Shown here piece by piece: positions 1-8,226 of a stretch of DNA of 64,000 nt. The DNA lies in assembly GCF_048565625.1 (NCBI RefSeq), contig NZ_JBLZUR010000002.1:2976001-3040000 (forward strand), read 5' to 3'. Under the pieces are notes generated by a model. That model made no database searches. It saw only the letters and a list, made by a program, of their open reading frames with translations, and had not been told where the DNA came from. Both the position numbers and the translations under genes were made by a program. Within the stretch, counting starts at the first letter, position 1. Every line of letters starts with the position of its first letter. Source of the stretch: JBLZUR01 sp048565625. GTDB lineage: Bacteria > Pseudomonadota > Alphaproteobacteria > Sphingomonadales > Sphingomonadaceae.

Positions 1-792
1 ACCGGCGCGCTCAACCTGATTTGAGATGACGGGCGCTTCCAGAAGCTTGACCACGTCGCCGGCACCCGCCTCCCTCGCGATGACGCCGAAGCCGCCGGGA
101 ACTGAGACGTTCGTAGGACCCGCCTCCAAACCGACCTCGCCCCGCAGGGTTTCGGTGGCCGAGGACTTGACCGCGTCGTCATAGCTGACGCGGAAGGCCG
201 TGCCGCGGACGGCGGCGACTGCCACCGGGGTGACCACGTCGAAGCGGTTTCCCGGACTCTCGCTATGCGGGACGTCGTACTGGCTCTTGCCCGCTTCGAG
301 GCGGAAGACGCGCTCCACCTCGCCCGAGATCAGCACCGAGCGCAGGCGTTCGATGCGGATGCGGCTGTTCGAGGGAAGTGCGATGGTCGAACCATCCTCC
401 ACGGCGAGGCTGACGGACGAGTTGGGGCCGGTCTGAATGCGTCCTCCCTCGCTTACCACCATGCCGCGCCTCGCTGCTTCCGCGCCGACGGTAACGTTGC
501 CGCGAAAGGCGGTGATCCGAGCGGAGATGATCGTCGTCTTCAGCAAGGAACGGGGAATGGTCAGCGTCGAACCGACGGGGATGCGCCTCGGGTCGCGGAC
601 ACGATTGACCGTCTGCAAGGTGCGGTAGTCGTTCGGGTTGCTGAGATAGGCGTTGGCGATCGTCATCAGCGTGTCGCCGGGCGCCACCTGGTAAGCGAAG
701 GGGCCGACCATCGCGCTGCGGGCGACCGCCGCCGCCGGGGTCAGCGCGGCCGTCGCAAGAAGAAGCGCGGGGATGATGGCGGAGATACGCAT
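1..792 (-). CDS. FecR-domain protein with N-terminal LysM (3' end outside window)
   Basis: Reads from ATG at 792 down to base 1 with no stop, so the C-terminus lies outside the window. 264 codons are visible. Residues 1-24 form a signal peptide rich in Ala and Leu. A LysM motif follows at about 33-83 (YQVAPGDTLMTIANAY, then NDYRTLQTVNR and IPVGSTLTIP), which usually binds peptidoglycan. From about 90 the chain matches FecR-type beta domains (ITAFRGNV, QTGPNSSVSLAVEDGS, VAVAAVRGTAFRVSYDD). Periplasmic LysM-FecR proteins are common in Proteobacteria, but their ligands are generally unknown, and no sigma factor or receptor partner is visible here. The likely role is envelope structure or sensing. 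The Shine-Dalgarno is weak (GAGGGT upstream). Confidence 0.85.
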   Translation of the reverse strand, partial: MRISAIIPALLLATAALTPAAAVARSAMVGPFAYQVAPGDTLMTIANAYLSNPNDYRTLQTVNRVRDPRRIPVGSTLTIPRSLLKTTIISARITAFRGNVTVGAEAARRGMVVSEGGRIQTGPNSSVSLAVEDGSTIALPSNSRIRIERLRSVLISGEVERVFRLEAGKSQYDVPHSESPGNRFDVVTPVAVAAVRGTAFRVSYDDAVKSSATETLRGEVGLEAGPTNVSVPGGFGVIAREAGAGDVVKLLEAPVISNQVERAG

Positions 793-918
793 ACCGGACC
801 CTCTTCAGCCTCCTGCTGGCAACCGGCTCTGCCGCGGTGCTCGACGCGGGCGAGCTTATAGAAGGCCCGCCGTCAACGCGAGGCCCGGGACCGTAAACTA
901 TGGTTGAGCGGGAAAGCG

Positions 919-992
919 TGGATGCCCCGTGAGGATTCGAACCTCAATTGACGGAGTCAGAGTCCGTAGTCTTACCTTTAGACGACGGGGCA
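919..992 (-). tRNA. tRNA-Gln (anticodon CTG)
   Basis: A full cloverleaf can be folded on the minus strand: 7-bp acceptor TGCCCCG/CGGGGCA, 4-bp D stem GTCT/AGAC, anticodon stem ACGGA/TCCGT with loop CTCTGAC (anticodon CTG, reads CAG), T arm TGAGG-TTCGAAT-CCTCA. The 3' CCA is genomically encoded after a T discriminator, giving 74 nt. The acceptor U1-A72 pair is typical of glutamine tRNAs. Confidence 0.95.
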
Positions 993-1139
993 ACGCGGGG
1001 GCGGCAGATAGGTTGACGGCCGGGGCCTGTCAACATCGCTGCGCGCCGGAGGCGCCCTTGCGGCGAAACCCGGGGGCAGATAGGCTTGCCCCAAGTTCCG
1101 CCGGCTCTGGGCCGGCGGTGAGCCGCGAAGAGTTCGACA

Positions 1140-2177
1140 ATGGCGCAGATGATCCCGGCGGCGGGCGAGTGGCCCGGCAGCCAAATGCCACGGCCGGGGC
1201 GACACGAGGCAGGCGAAGCGCGTACATTCGGCGCCATCGACCTGGGCACCAACAATTGCCGCCTGCTGATCGCCCGGGCCGAGGGCGAGGAGTTCGTGGT
1301 GGTCGACGCCTTTTCGCGCATCGTGCGGCTGGGCGAGGGGCTAACCGCGAGCGGGCGGCTGAGCGACGCTGCGGTTGAACGGGCGATCGGGGCGCTGGCG
1401 ATCTGTGCCGGCAAGCTCAGGCGGCGGCGGGTGACGCTGGTGCGCTCGGTCGCGACCGAGGCGTGCCGGAGCGCCGCGAACGGGCCCGCCTTCGTCGAGC
1501 GGGTCTGGCGCGAGACGGGGCTGAAGCTGGACGTCATCACCGCACGGGAAGAGGCGCGGCTCGCCGTGCTGGGGTGCCACAGCCTGGTCGAGCCGGGAAC
1601 CGGGCCGGCGCTGATATTCGACATCGGTGGCGGATCGACCGAGCTGGTACTGGTTGAGACGGGGCAAGGTGAGCCGGAGATCCTCGACTGGTTCAGCGCA
1701 CCCTGGGGCGTCGTGTCGCTGACCGAGAGCGAGCCGGCTTTGTCCGACGACCGAACGGGGCGGGAGGCCGCCTATGGCCGGATGCGGGCGAAGGTGGAGC
1801 AGGCGTTCGCCGGGTTCGCGGCACGGCTGCCGCAGCCGGCGGGCGGTGCGCGGCTGCTGGGAACCAGCGGGACGGTGACCACCCTCGCCAGCGTACATCT
1901 CGGCCTTCCGTGCTATGATCGGCGGGCGGTGGACGGCGCGCGCGTCCCGGCGGAGGCGATGCGGGCGATCGGGACGCAGCTTGCCGCCATGTCGGTGACC
2001 GAACGGGCCGAGTTGCCGTGCATCGGGACCGAGCGGGCCGATCTGGTGGTCGCCGGCTGCGCCATCCTCGACGCGATCCTCGACATCTGGCCGGCCGAGC
2101 GGCTGACCGTGGCGGACAGGGGCATCCGCGAAGGAATATTGCGGACGTTGATGGCGCATCGCGGGCGCGCCTCGTGA
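1140..2177 (+). CDS. Ppx/GppA family phosphatase (exopolyphosphatase-like)
   Basis: 345 residues of the ASKHA-fold Ppx/GppA family, which hydrolyse polyphosphate or pppGpp. The phosphate-1 motif [15 protein letters not shown] lies at about residues 31-45 and the glycine-rich nucleotide loop [12 protein letters not shown] at about 160-171. A third glycine motif, [13 protein letters not shown], follows at about 239-251. The protein matches the short N-terminal two-domain form (about 300-350 aa) rather than the 500-aa enterobacterial Ppx with an HD domain. Sequence alone cannot tell Ppx from GppA activity. The stop overlaps the rlmE start (GTGA), so the two genes are translationally coupled. A later start, nearer the GAIDLGT motif, is possible because the first 28 residues are poorly conserved in composition. 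Confidence 0.9.
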   Translation: MAQMIPAAGEWPGSQMPRPGRHEAGEARTFGAIDLGTNNCRLLIARAEGEEFVVVDAFSRIVRLGEGLTASGRLSDAAVERAIGALAICAGKLRRRRVTLVRSVATEACRSAANGPAFVERVWRETGLKLDVITAREEARLAVLGCHSLVEPGTGPALIFDIGGGSTELVLVETGQGEPEILDWFSAPWGVVSLTESEPALSDDRTGREAAYGRMRAKVEQAFAGFAARLPQPAGGARLLGTSGTVTTLASVHLGLPCYDRRAVDGARVPAEAMRAIGTQLAAMSVTERAELPCIGTERADLVVAGCAILDAILDIWPAERLTVADRGIREGILRTLMAHRGRAS

Positions 2178-2863
2178 GCCGGGGCGGCTCCGGCGGGCGC
2201 AAGCACGTGCTAACGGCGCGGAACCGAAGTGCTGCCTCCACGCGCTGGCTGGAGCGGCAGCTGAACGATCCGTATGTCCGCCGAGCCAAGGCCGAGGGCT
2301 ATCGATCACGAGCGGCGTACAAGCTGCTGGAACTGGACGAGCGGTTCGGCCTGTTGAGGGGCGTGACGCGGGTGGTGGACCTCGGCCTCGCGCCCGGCGG
2401 CTGGGCGCAGGTCGTGCGGCGGCGCGTGCCCAAGGCGGCGGTGGTGGGCATCGACCTTCTGCCGGTCGATCCGATCGATGGGGTCGAGATCGTCCAAATG
2501 GACTTCACCGACGAGGGCGCGCCGGAGCTGCTGGCCGAGATGCTGGGCGGGCCGGCGGACCTGGTGCTGTCGGACATGGCGGCGAACACCGTCGGGCACC
2601 CGCAGACCGACCATCTGAGGACGATGGGGCTGGTCGAGGCCGGCGCGGATTTCGCCGGGGACGTGTTGCGGCCGGGGGGCGCCTATGTCGCCAAGGTCCT
2701 GGCAGGCGGTGCGGACAACACGCTGGTCGCTCTGCTGAAGCGCATGTTCACGACGGTGAAGCACGCGAAGCCGCCCGCAAGCCGCAAGGACTCGTCCGAA
2801 TGGTATGTGATCGCCCAGGGGTTCAAGGGGCGCGGAGATGAGGCCGAGGCATCGGAAGGCTAG
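2174..2863 (+). CDS. rlmE: 23S rRNA (uridine-2552-2'-O)-methyltransferase RlmE
   Basis: 229 residues from the GTG at 2174, which overlaps the preceding ppx stop by 4 nt. RlmE/FtsJ methylates the 2'-OH of U2552 in the 23S rRNA A-loop, late in 50S assembly. Visible motifs are the start of the Rossmann SAM site ([15 protein letters not shown], about 67-81), the second acidic strand ([12 protein letters not shown]) and the catalytic K-D-K-E set: Lys in [13 protein letters not shown], Asp in [14 protein letters not shown], Lys in [11 protein letters not shown], and Glu in [16 protein letters not shown]. Length and motif order are as in the family. The pairing with a Ppx-like gene recurs in sphingomonads. 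Confidence 0.95.
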   Translation: MSRGGSGGRKHVLTARNRSAASTRWLERQLNDPYVRRAKAEGYRSRAAYKLLELDERFGLLRGVTRVVDLGLAPGGWAQVVRRRVPKAAVVGIDLLPVDPIDGVEIVQMDFTDEGAPELLAEMLGGPADLVLSDMAANTVGHPQTDHLRTMGLVEAGADFAGDVLRPGGAYVAKVLAGGADNTLVALLKRMFTTVKHAKPPASRKDSSEWYVIAQGFKGRGDEAEASEG

Positions 2864-3232
2864 GCTAAGTTCGGCCAAGACATCGGCGTGATCATGGCTG
2901 TGCTGAGGTAGGGCCTCCGCTGGTGAGGGAGCGCGGATGGATGCTGAAACGCGTTCAGAATGACTGGCCTCGTCCCGTACGGCGCTCGGAAAGTCTCAAA
3001 AGTCTCCCCTCAACGAGCGGGTGCGCGCACGCCTGGGCGCGCGGGCGCGAGGAGGCAGGATAAACGATCAAAAGAGCGAAGGCGCGCTTGGCAGAACTTT
3101 TCCTACATTGGAAGAACAAAACGAGGTCGAGGCCAGATCGCCTCGAAGGGCGCCTGCGTCGAAGGGGGTAAGCAGAAGTCCGTCGTCATGCGTCGACTTC
3201 GCCCGGGACAGATGGTCGCTGGCACATACGAG
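2864..3232. other. Gene-poor stretch between rlmE and the exbD terminator
   Basis: About 370 nt with no convincing gene. The open frames here have no family signature and no ribosome binding site. A 15-nt inverted repeat, CTGAA-ACGCG-TTCAG, lies at 2944-2958. An AT-richer patch near 3095-3125 contains two GAAC words 16 nt apart, which does not meet the GAAC-N7-GAAC rule of an alphaproteobacterial LexA box. Base composition and stray signals suggest decayed intergenic DNA. Confidence 0.5.
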
Positions 3233-3260
3233 AAGGGCGGCCCCTTCCGGAGCCGCCCTT
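3233..3260 (-). terminator. Hairpin downstream of exbD
   Basis: AAGGGCGGC (3233-3241) pairs with GCCGCCCTT (3252-3260) 24 nt past the last exbD stop. There is no clear T tract on the minus strand, so it may be a weak terminator or an RNA-stabilising 3' hairpin of the tonB operon. Confidence 0.5.
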
Positions 3261-3284
3261 CCTGTCCCACGATCCGGCGACGGA

Positions 3285-3707
3285 TCAGAAGTTGCCGTAG
3301 GCCTCGTTGCCGACGAAGCCGACCTTGGTCACGCGGGCGCGCTTCACCACGGCGAGGACCTCGTCGACCAGCTCGTAGCGGGCCTGGGGATCCGGCTGCA
3401 GGTGCAGCTCCGGCTCGGTCGGCAGCTGCAGCGTCAGCGCCAGGTAGCTGCGCAGGGTCGGAAGGCTGATCGCCTGGCCGTTCCAGAGCACCTGACCGGC
3501 CGGGGTGACGACGATCTTGTTCTTGACCGTGTCGATCGGCGGGTTGGTCGTGTCCTGGTTCTGCGGGAGATCCATCTTCACGGCGTGCGTCTGGATCGGG
3601 ATGGTGATGATGAACATGATCAGGAGCACCAGCATGACGTCGATCAGCGGCGTCGTGTTGATGTCCATCATCGGCTCGCCCTCGGCGCCGCCCGTGCTCA
3701 TGGCCAT
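3285..3707 (-). CDS. exbD: ExbD/TolR family biopolymer transport protein (second ExbD)
   Basis: 140 residues. One N-terminal transmembrane helix (about 22-41, PLIDVMLVLLIMFIITIPI) carries the conserved Asp that conducts protons in ExbD/TolR. The periplasmic domain follows. ExbD works with ExbB as the proton-driven motor that energises TonB for uptake through outer-membrane receptors. It is the last gene of tonB-exbB-exbD-exbD, 22 nt after a paralogous exbD. Two different exbD genes in one operon also occur in Xanthomonas, where the second is needed only for some processes, so the two copies need not be redundant. Shine-Dalgarno AGGAGT lies close upstream. Confidence 0.93.
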   Translation of the reverse strand: MAMSTGGAEGEPMMDINTTPLIDVMLVLLIMFIITIPIQTHAVKMDLPQNQDTTNPPIDTVKNKIVVTPAGQVLWNGQAISLPTLRSYLALTLQLPTEPELHLQPDPQARYELVDEVLAVVKRARVTKVGFVGNEAYGNF

Positions 3708-3729
3708 GAGTTTATACTCCTAACTGGGC

Positions 3730-4206
3730 TCAGCCGGCCTGCTGACCGGGGGTCGGCTCCGAGATGAAGCCGACGCGGGCGAAGCCGGCGCGCTGCATCG
3801 TGAAGACCGCGCCGCCGATGCAGCGGTAGGGCGTGTTGATATCACCACGGATATGCGCTTCCGGCAGTTCGAGGCCGGGGGCGTTAATGCCGCCCTGCTT
3901 CTCGATCTCTAGCTTCAGCTTCTCGACGGCGCGGTTAAGCAGGTCGCCCGCATTGACGCGGGTCTGGCCCCAGTACACCTCGCACTCGCCGCCGGGACCG
4001 GCGCGCACGGACAACGAGACGTTCTCCGGCTTGGTGGTGGTCGCTTCGTAACGAACCTTGGGCAGCTGAACCGGAACGGTCTGGATCACGACCGGAACGG
4101 TGATCAGGAAGATGATCAGGAGCACCAGCATGACGTCCACGAGGGGCGTCGTGTTGATGTCCGACATCGGGCCGTCCGAGTCTCCGGGGCCGACACTCAT
4201 GGCCAT
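3730..4206 (-). CDS. exbD: ExbD/TolR family biopolymer transport protein (first ExbD)
   Basis: 158 residues. The transmembrane helix (about 20-41, NTTPLVDVMLVLLIIFLITVPV) has the proton-path Asp, followed by a periplasmic domain of about 115 residues. It starts like the downstream paralogue (MAMS, then DINTTPL) but diverges in the periplasmic part, which is longer and holds two cysteines (GECEVYWG and PYRCIGG) that could form a disulfide. The second paralogue lacks them. The protein would sit in the inner membrane in an ExbB pentamer pore. It is separated from exbB by an 89-nt spacer with a strong hairpin, which may set the ExbB:ExbD ratio. Confidence 0.93.
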   Translation of the reverse strand: MAMSVGPGDSDGPMSDINTTPLVDVMLVLLIIFLITVPVVIQTVPVQLPKVRYEATTTKPENVSLSVRAGPGGECEVYWGQTRVNAGDLLNRAVEKLKLEIEKQGGINAPGLELPEAHIRGDINTPYRCIGGAVFTMQRAGFARVGFISEPTPGQQAG

Positions 4207-4259
4207 AAGGCGGGGTCCTATCCTACTTTACTGAACCGGCAACCGCCGGGTGCCGGGAG

Positions 4260-4283
4260 GGGCGGCGCCCAAGAACGCCGCCC
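4260..4283 (-). promoter_or_regulatory. Intercistronic hairpin exbB-exbD
   Basis: GGGCGGCG (4260-4267) pairs with CGCCGCCC (4276-4283) over an 8-nt loop between the exbB stop and the first exbD start. No T tract follows, so mRNA processing, stabilisation or partial attenuation is more likely than full termination. Confidence 0.5.
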
Positions 4284-4295
4284 GCTCCTCAGGTC

Positions 4296-5030
4296 TTACT
4301 TCTTGATCGGCGCGGCCGGGGTGGCGACCGGGCGGGCAGCCGCGACGGTCGGCTTCAGCGCGCCGTTCGACACGAGGTAGCCGTGCAGATCGGTCGAGAA
4401 GGAGCCGAGCTGCTCGGCGATCACCTTGTTGCGGCGGATCAGCCAGTTGTAGCCGAGCACGGCCGGAACCGCGACGACGAGGCCGATGGCGGTCATGATG
4501 AGCGCCTCACCGACCGGACCGGCAACGGTGTCGATCGACGCCTGACCGGCGGCGCCGATCTTGATCAGCGCGCGGTAGATGCCGACCACGGTGCCGAACA
4601 GGCCGACGAACGGCGAGGTCGAACCGACGGTGGCGAGAATGGCGAGGCCGTTGCCGAGCTTCGAGTTGATCGCCTGCTGGCTGCGGCCGATCGAGCTTTC
4701 CAGCCACTCATGCTGGTCAACCGGGTCGATGAGCTTGGTGTGCTCGTCCTGCGCCTTCAGGCCGTCGTCGACGATCTGACGGAACGCCGAGTTCTTTTCC
4801 AGCTTCGCCGCGCCATCACGCAGGGTGGGCGTGCCCCAGAAGCTGCGGCGGACGGTCTTCGCCTGATTCAGGATCTTCTGCTGCTCCCAGAGCTTGGTGA
4901 AGATCACGTACCAGGACGCGGCCGACATGATGACGAGGATTGCGAAGGTGCCGATAGCGATCGCGCCACCCTGCTCAAGGGCTTCGACGAGACCAAACTG
5001 GTTGGGGGCCGGAGCCGCGGGAGTTGCCAT
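4296..5030 (-). CDS. exbB: MotA/TolQ/ExbB proton channel family protein (ExbB)
   Basis: 244 residues. It has an ExbB layout: one membrane helix near residues 22-42 (IAIGTFAILVIMSAASWYVIF), a cytoplasmic loop, then two helices at about 125-150 and 170-200 holding the family signature (LATVGSTSPFVGLFGTVVGIYRAL and TAIGLVVAVPAVLGYN). With ExbD it forms the inner-membrane proton channel that drives TonB. The gene follows tonB by 69 nt, with a hairpin in the spacer. The C-terminus is Ala/Pro rich (AARPVATPAAPIKK), as often in sphingomonads. Confidence 0.95.
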   Translation of the reverse strand: MATPAAPAPNQFGLVEALEQGGAIAIGTFAILVIMSAASWYVIFTKLWEQQKILNQAKTVRRSFWGTPTLRDGAAKLEKNSAFRQIVDDGLKAQDEHTKLIDPVDQHEWLESSIGRSQQAINSKLGNGLAILATVGSTSPFVGLFGTVVGIYRALIKIGAAGQASIDTVAGPVGEALIMTAIGLVVAVPAVLGYNWLIRRNKVIAEQLGSFSTDLHGYLVSNGALKPTVAAARPVATPAAPIKK

Positions 5031-5073
5031 TTTCGAACGTTCCTTTGGGTTTGAAGTCTTAGTCTAGAGGCTT

Positions 5074-5097
5074 GGTGGCGGTCCGAAGGCCGCCACC
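5074..5097 (-). promoter_or_regulatory. Intercistronic hairpin tonB-exbB
   Basis: GGTGGCGG (5074-5081) and CCGCCACC (5090-5097) form a stem. On the minus-strand RNA the loop contains CUUCGG, a very stable UUCG tetraloop. It lies directly after the tonB stop. No T tract follows, so a role in mRNA stability or partial termination is likely. Confidence 0.5.
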
Positions 5098-5099
5098 GA

Positions 5100-5756
5100 T
5101 CAGTTCGCGGGAACCACCCACTTGACACGGCGGGATGCGGTGGAGCGCAGCGGCTGCCCGTTCTCATCCAAGGCAGGCGAGTACTTGCCGCGGCGGGTGA
5201 TCAGGCGGCAGGCCGCCTCGTCAAGGTCAGACGAACCGCTGGACTGCGTCACGCGGCAGTTCTCGACCCGACCCTGGGTGTTGATGTCCCAGGTGATCGC
5301 GGTCGTGCCCGACCGCTCTTCGCGCAGTGCGCCCGGCGGATAGTCATCGTTGGTGATCCACTGCGCAGGGTCACCCTTCGCACCGGCAGCCTTCGACACG
5401 CGGGGCGGCGCGGGGGGCGCCGGCGGCGCCGTCGGCGTGATGACAGGCGCCGGGGGTGGCGTCGGCACGGTCACGATCGGCGGCGCAAGGCTCTGCGTCT
5501 GCACGATCGGCGGCGGGGCGACGATCGGCGGCGGCGGAATATCCTTCGGCACCTCGGGCGGGGGCGGCGGGGTTTCCGGCGGCGGCGGTGGCGCCTCTTC
5601 CACGTCGAAGGTCTTCAGATCGGGGGCGATCTGCTTCACCGCCTTGTAGGCGAGACCGGAGACGAATGCGTAGCCCAGGAAAATGTGCATGAGGACGACG
5701 ATGATGATCGACGTCAGCTTGCGGGGGCTCATCGCTGGTTGATCAGTGTAAGCCAT
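5100..5756 (-). CDS. tonB: Energy transducer TonB
   Basis: 218 residues. A single N-terminal signal anchor lies at about 14-38 (LTSIIIVVLMHIFLGYAFVSG), containing the His that TonB uses to couple to ExbB/ExbD. A long periplasm-spanning Pro-rich segment follows (about 52-125, repeated PPPPP and AP pairs). The C-terminal TonB domain is at about 135-218 (DDYPPGALREERSGTTAITWDI, NCRVTQSSGSSDLDEAACRLI, ending RRVKWVVPAN). It transmits proton-motive force to receptors such as those at 32797-35685 and 42948-44996. It is first in the operon. ATG start with alternative ATG at codon 9. Confidence 0.95.
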   Translation of the reverse strand: MAYTDQPAMSPRKLTSIIIVVLMHIFLGYAFVSGLAYKAVKQIAPDLKTFDVEEAPPPPPETPPPPPEVPKDIPPPPIVAPPPIVQTQSLAPPIVTVPTPPPAPVITPTAPPAPPAPPRVSKAAGAKGDPAQWITNDDYPPGALREERSGTTAITWDINTQGRVENCRVTQSSGSSDLDEAACRLITRRGKYSPALDENGQPLRSTASRRVKWVVPAN

Positions 5757-5908
5757 TCAGAAACGAAACTCCCACTCCACCGGTGATCATAGATCGTCAG
5801 GTTGATGCTATGTGATTGGGCCGGGCGGGGCTGCTTGCATGGCTACCCATCGTTTCCGGATCAATCTACGGAGGGCGACTTTGTATCGTCGGTTTCGCGA
5901 ACAGGTCA

Positions 5909-5957
5909 AACGCTTTGTGGAGAGCGTTAACATCGGGTAATTTCCGCGAGAATTCTC
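5909..5957. promoter_or_regulatory. Inverted repeats upstream of tonB and the secreted protein
   Basis: The divergent region holds AACGCT-N8-AGCGTT (5909-5928) and the perfect palindrome GAGAATTCTC (5948-5957). Either could be an operator. No regulator gene is adjacent, and no clear match to a Fur or RirA consensus was seen. Confidence 0.3.
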
Positions 5958-6004
5958 ATTTTGGGGCGGATTTCCGGCCGCCCTGCCGATCCAGGGAGCC
6001 GTGC

Positions 6005-6850
6005 GTGCCGAGAAAGCCAAGTCTTTGTGCCGCCTTGATTTTGGCTGCGACCGCTATTTCGATGCCGGCGGTTGCCGCGCCCGCCCCGCCACTGGCCGCG
6101 ACATCGCTCAGCTACGCCGATCTGGCCGATCTGGCCCTTCCCGCGCCCGTTGTGGCCATTGCCACGATCGCCAGGGCGCAGAAGTTGCGACCCGATGATT
6201 CGCCCGGCCTGAGCCCCGGCGCGACGCGATTCTACGTCCAGGCGGAGGTCGGCGGGCTGATCCGCGGGGCGTCCGGCCTGCCTGCGGAAGTGAGCTATCT
6301 GGTCGATCTGCCCGCCGATGCGCGCGGCAAGCCGCCCAAGCCGAAAGGCGCGAAAGTGATCCTTTTCGCCGATCGCGTCGCCGCACGCCCCGGCGAGTTG
6401 CGGCTGATCGCGCCCGATGCGCAGCTGGTGTGGAGCGCGGAGACCGAGGCCAAGGTCCGGGCGATCCTGACCGAGGCGCTGTCCGCCAGCGCGCCGCCGC
6501 GCGTGACGCGGGTCGGCAACGCCTTCTACGTGCCGGGGGTGCTGCCGGGCGAGGGTGAGACGCAGATATTCCTGCAGACGGCGGACAACCGGCCGGTCTC
6601 GCTTTCGATCCTGCGGCGCCCGGACGAGCAGCCGCGCTGGGCGGTGGCCTTGGGCGAGATGGTCGACGAGGCGGCCGGGCCGCCGAAGCCGGAGACATTG
6701 CTGTGGTATCGGCTGGCCTGCACCCTGCCCGCCGCCCTCCCCGCCAGCAGCGCGGCGAGCCTGGGGGCCGAGGAGGCGGCGCTGGCGCGGCGCGATTACG
6801 GCGTGGTGATCGCGGGGCTGGGCGCCTGCGAGCGCAAGCGGGTGAAGTAG
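6005..6850 (+). CDS. Secreted hypothetical protein
   Basis: 281 residues from GTG 6005, chosen because AGGGAG lies 6-8 nt upstream and the product then begins with a clean signal peptide (VPRKPSLCAALILAATAISMPAVA). The mature part has no recognised domain. It reads as mixed alpha/beta with conserved-looking stretches such as LVLPAPVVAIATI-like beta strands near 45-55, VILFADRVAARPGELRLIAPD in the middle, and TRVGNAFYVPGVLPGEGETQIF later. Two cysteines (LACTLP and GACERK) occur near the C-terminus. The open frame extends upstream to 5816, but that part lacks a ribosome site. Function unknown. The end is 4 nt from the convergent folB stop. Confidence 0.75.
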   Translation: MPRKPSLCAALILAATAISMPAVAAPAPPLAATSLSYADLADLALPAPVVAIATIARAQKLRPDDSPGLSPGATRFYVQAEVGGLIRGASGLPAEVSYLVDLPADARGKPPKPKGAKVILFADRVAARPGELRLIAPDAQLVWSAETEAKVRAILTEALSASAPPRVTRVGNAFYVPGVLPGEGETQIFLQTADNRPVSLSILRRPDEQPRWAVALGEMVDEAAGPPKPETLLWYRLACTLPAALPASSAASLGAEEAALARRDYGVVIAGLGACERKRVK

Positions 6851-6854
6851 ACGG

Positions 6855-7277
6855 TCAAAGCGTCGGTACTGGGCCGGCGAAAGAGGCCATCTCCACGCCG
6901 ACGCCCTCGCAATCGGGATAGACATCGGGCTTGCTGGTCTTGATGCGGAGGGCGAGCACGCCTTCGCGCCCGGCGAGAAGGGCATAGATCTCCCGCACGA
7001 AAGTCTCCTGCAGGTTGAAACGGCGGCCGGCGGCGAGGCGGCCGATTTCCGTGCGGAGGAAGTCGTAGTTCCAGGCGGCGGCGCGGCTGTCCTCGGCGGC
7101 GAAAGCGTCTTCCGTCACCCACACCTCGACCGAGACGAGCAGGCGCTGGGGCGTGCCGATCTCGAAATCGTGGAAGCCGATGTCGACGGGCAGGTCGTAG
7201 TTTTCGAGGAAGATGCGGAAGCTGCCCGGGCGCAGCGTGTCCGGCAGCGGGCCGTCGATCGGACGGGGGTTGGTCAT
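6855..7277 (-). CDS. folB: Dihydroneopterin aldolase
   Basis: 140 residues. FolB converts 7,8-dihydroneopterin to 6-hydroxymethyl-dihydropterin and glycolaldehyde in folate synthesis. The family core is visible: IFLENYDLPVDIGFHDFEIGTPQ (about 20-42), with the glutamate of the active site, the strand LLVSVEVWV, the Y-D-F-L segment in WNYDFLRTEI, and the C-terminal beta strand VLALRIKTSKPDV. The start overlaps the stop of the upstream reductase by 4 nt (ATGA), so the two pteridine enzymes are co-translated. A longer in-frame extension upstream is rejected because it is antisense-like, Arg-rich and covers the neighbour. Confidence 0.9.
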   Translation of the reverse strand: MTNPRPIDGPLPDTLRPGSFRIFLENYDLPVDIGFHDFEIGTPQRLLVSVEVWVTEDAFAAEDSRAAAWNYDFLRTEIGRLAAGRRFNLQETFVREIYALLAGREGVLALRIKTSKPDVYPDCEGVGVEMASFAGPVPTL

Positions 7278-8038
7278 TCGGACTCCATGTACTGCACGTC
7301 GCGGGGCAAGCCGAGGAAGCGCTGGCCCGCGTCGAGCGTGAGCGTCTGGCCGGTCATCACCGGGCTGGCGATGATGGTGCGAAGGGCGGCGACGACATCG
7401 TCCACCGTCACGCCGCGACCCAGCGGGTTCATCTTGTGGACGGCGTCGAAGTTCTCGCGGGTCTGCTTGCCGGAGACGAGGGTGACGGCGGGCGCGATCC
7501 CGCAAACGCGGATGTTGCGGGCTGCGAGCGCGCGGGCTGAAAGCTCGGTCAGGCCGGCGAGGCCGATCTTCGAGATGGTGTAGGTGAAGAAGTCCGGGTT
7601 GAGCGCGCCGAGCTTCGCATCGAGAAGATTGACGATCAGGCCGTTCGCATCGGCGGGTAGATGACCGGCGAAGGCCTGGGTCAGGAGCGCGGGGCCGCGC
7701 AGATTGACGTCGAGATGCGCGGCCCAGCCGGCGGCGTCGAAGTCCTCCAGCCGGTCATAGGTGAAGCGCGAGGCGTTGTTGACGAGCAGGCCGAGCGGGG
7801 GGAGTCCGTCGAGTGCCGCAAAGATGCGGGCGGGTGCGTCGGGATCGGCGAGGTCCGCCTCGACCACGCCAGCCGCGCCGACCTCCGCCGCGAGCGCCTG
7901 CGCCTCATCCAGCGAGTCGTGGCAGTGGATCAGCACCGACCAGCCGTCTGCCGCGAGAGCGCGGGTGATCGCCGCACCGATGCGGCGGCCGCCGCCGGTG
8001 ACGATCGCTGTGCGCGGGCTGCCGAATTCGGGCGTCAT
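7274..8038 (-). CDS. SDR oxidoreductase, pteridine reductase/FolM-like
   Basis: 254 residues from ATG 8038. A classical short-chain dehydrogenase whose cofactor loop is TGGGRRIG (about 11-18). This matches TGX3RXG, the signature of pteridine reductase 1 and FolM, rather than the ordinary TGXXXGXG of most SDRs. The NNAS motif (about 87) and catalytic YTISK follow. The predicted role is NADPH-dependent reduction of dihydropterins or dihydrofolate. Translational coupling to folB supports it. Upstream ATG/GTG codons to 8098 give a longer product without a better ribosome site. Confidence 0.85.
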   Translation of the reverse strand: MTPEFGSPRTAIVTGGGRRIGAAITRALAADGWSVLIHCHDSLDEAQALAAEVGAAGVVEADLADPDAPARIFAALDGLPPLGLLVNNASRFTYDRLEDFDAAGWAAHLDVNLRGPALLTQAFAGHLPADANGLIVNLLDAKLGALNPDFFTYTISKIGLAGLTELSARALAARNIRVCGIAPAVTLVSGKQTRENFDAVHKMNPLGRGVTVDDVVAALRTIIASPVMTGQTLTLDAGQRFLGLPRDVQYMESE

Positions 8039-8070
8039 CGGGCGCGCGGTTAGCCTCAAGGCGGCGCGGC

Positions 8071-8127
8071 GTCCACAGGCGATCCCACGACTGCTCACCT
8101 ACCTGTCCACTTAACTGTCCACAGGCG
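8071..8127. repeat. Short direct repeat GTCCACAGGCG upstream of the folM-like gene
   Basis: The 11-mer GTCCACAGGCG occurs at 8071-8081 and 8117-8127, with a further GTCCAC at 8105. It lies between the divergent reductase and GNAT genes and may be a regulator binding array. Confidence 0.35.
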
Positions 8128-8226
8128 GTCACATTTGCGCTTCACAGGGGCGGCGCGCAGCCCCATGGGACGCGCCCGTGTTTCCGTCGTCCGGAAAGCC
8201 GGACCGACAGAAGGACAGGCGAAGAC

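Noticed and set aside
3099..3130. Possible LexA/SOS box
   Set aside because: The GAAC words are 16 nt apart, and GAAC-N7-GGTC only partly fits. No SOS gene follows.
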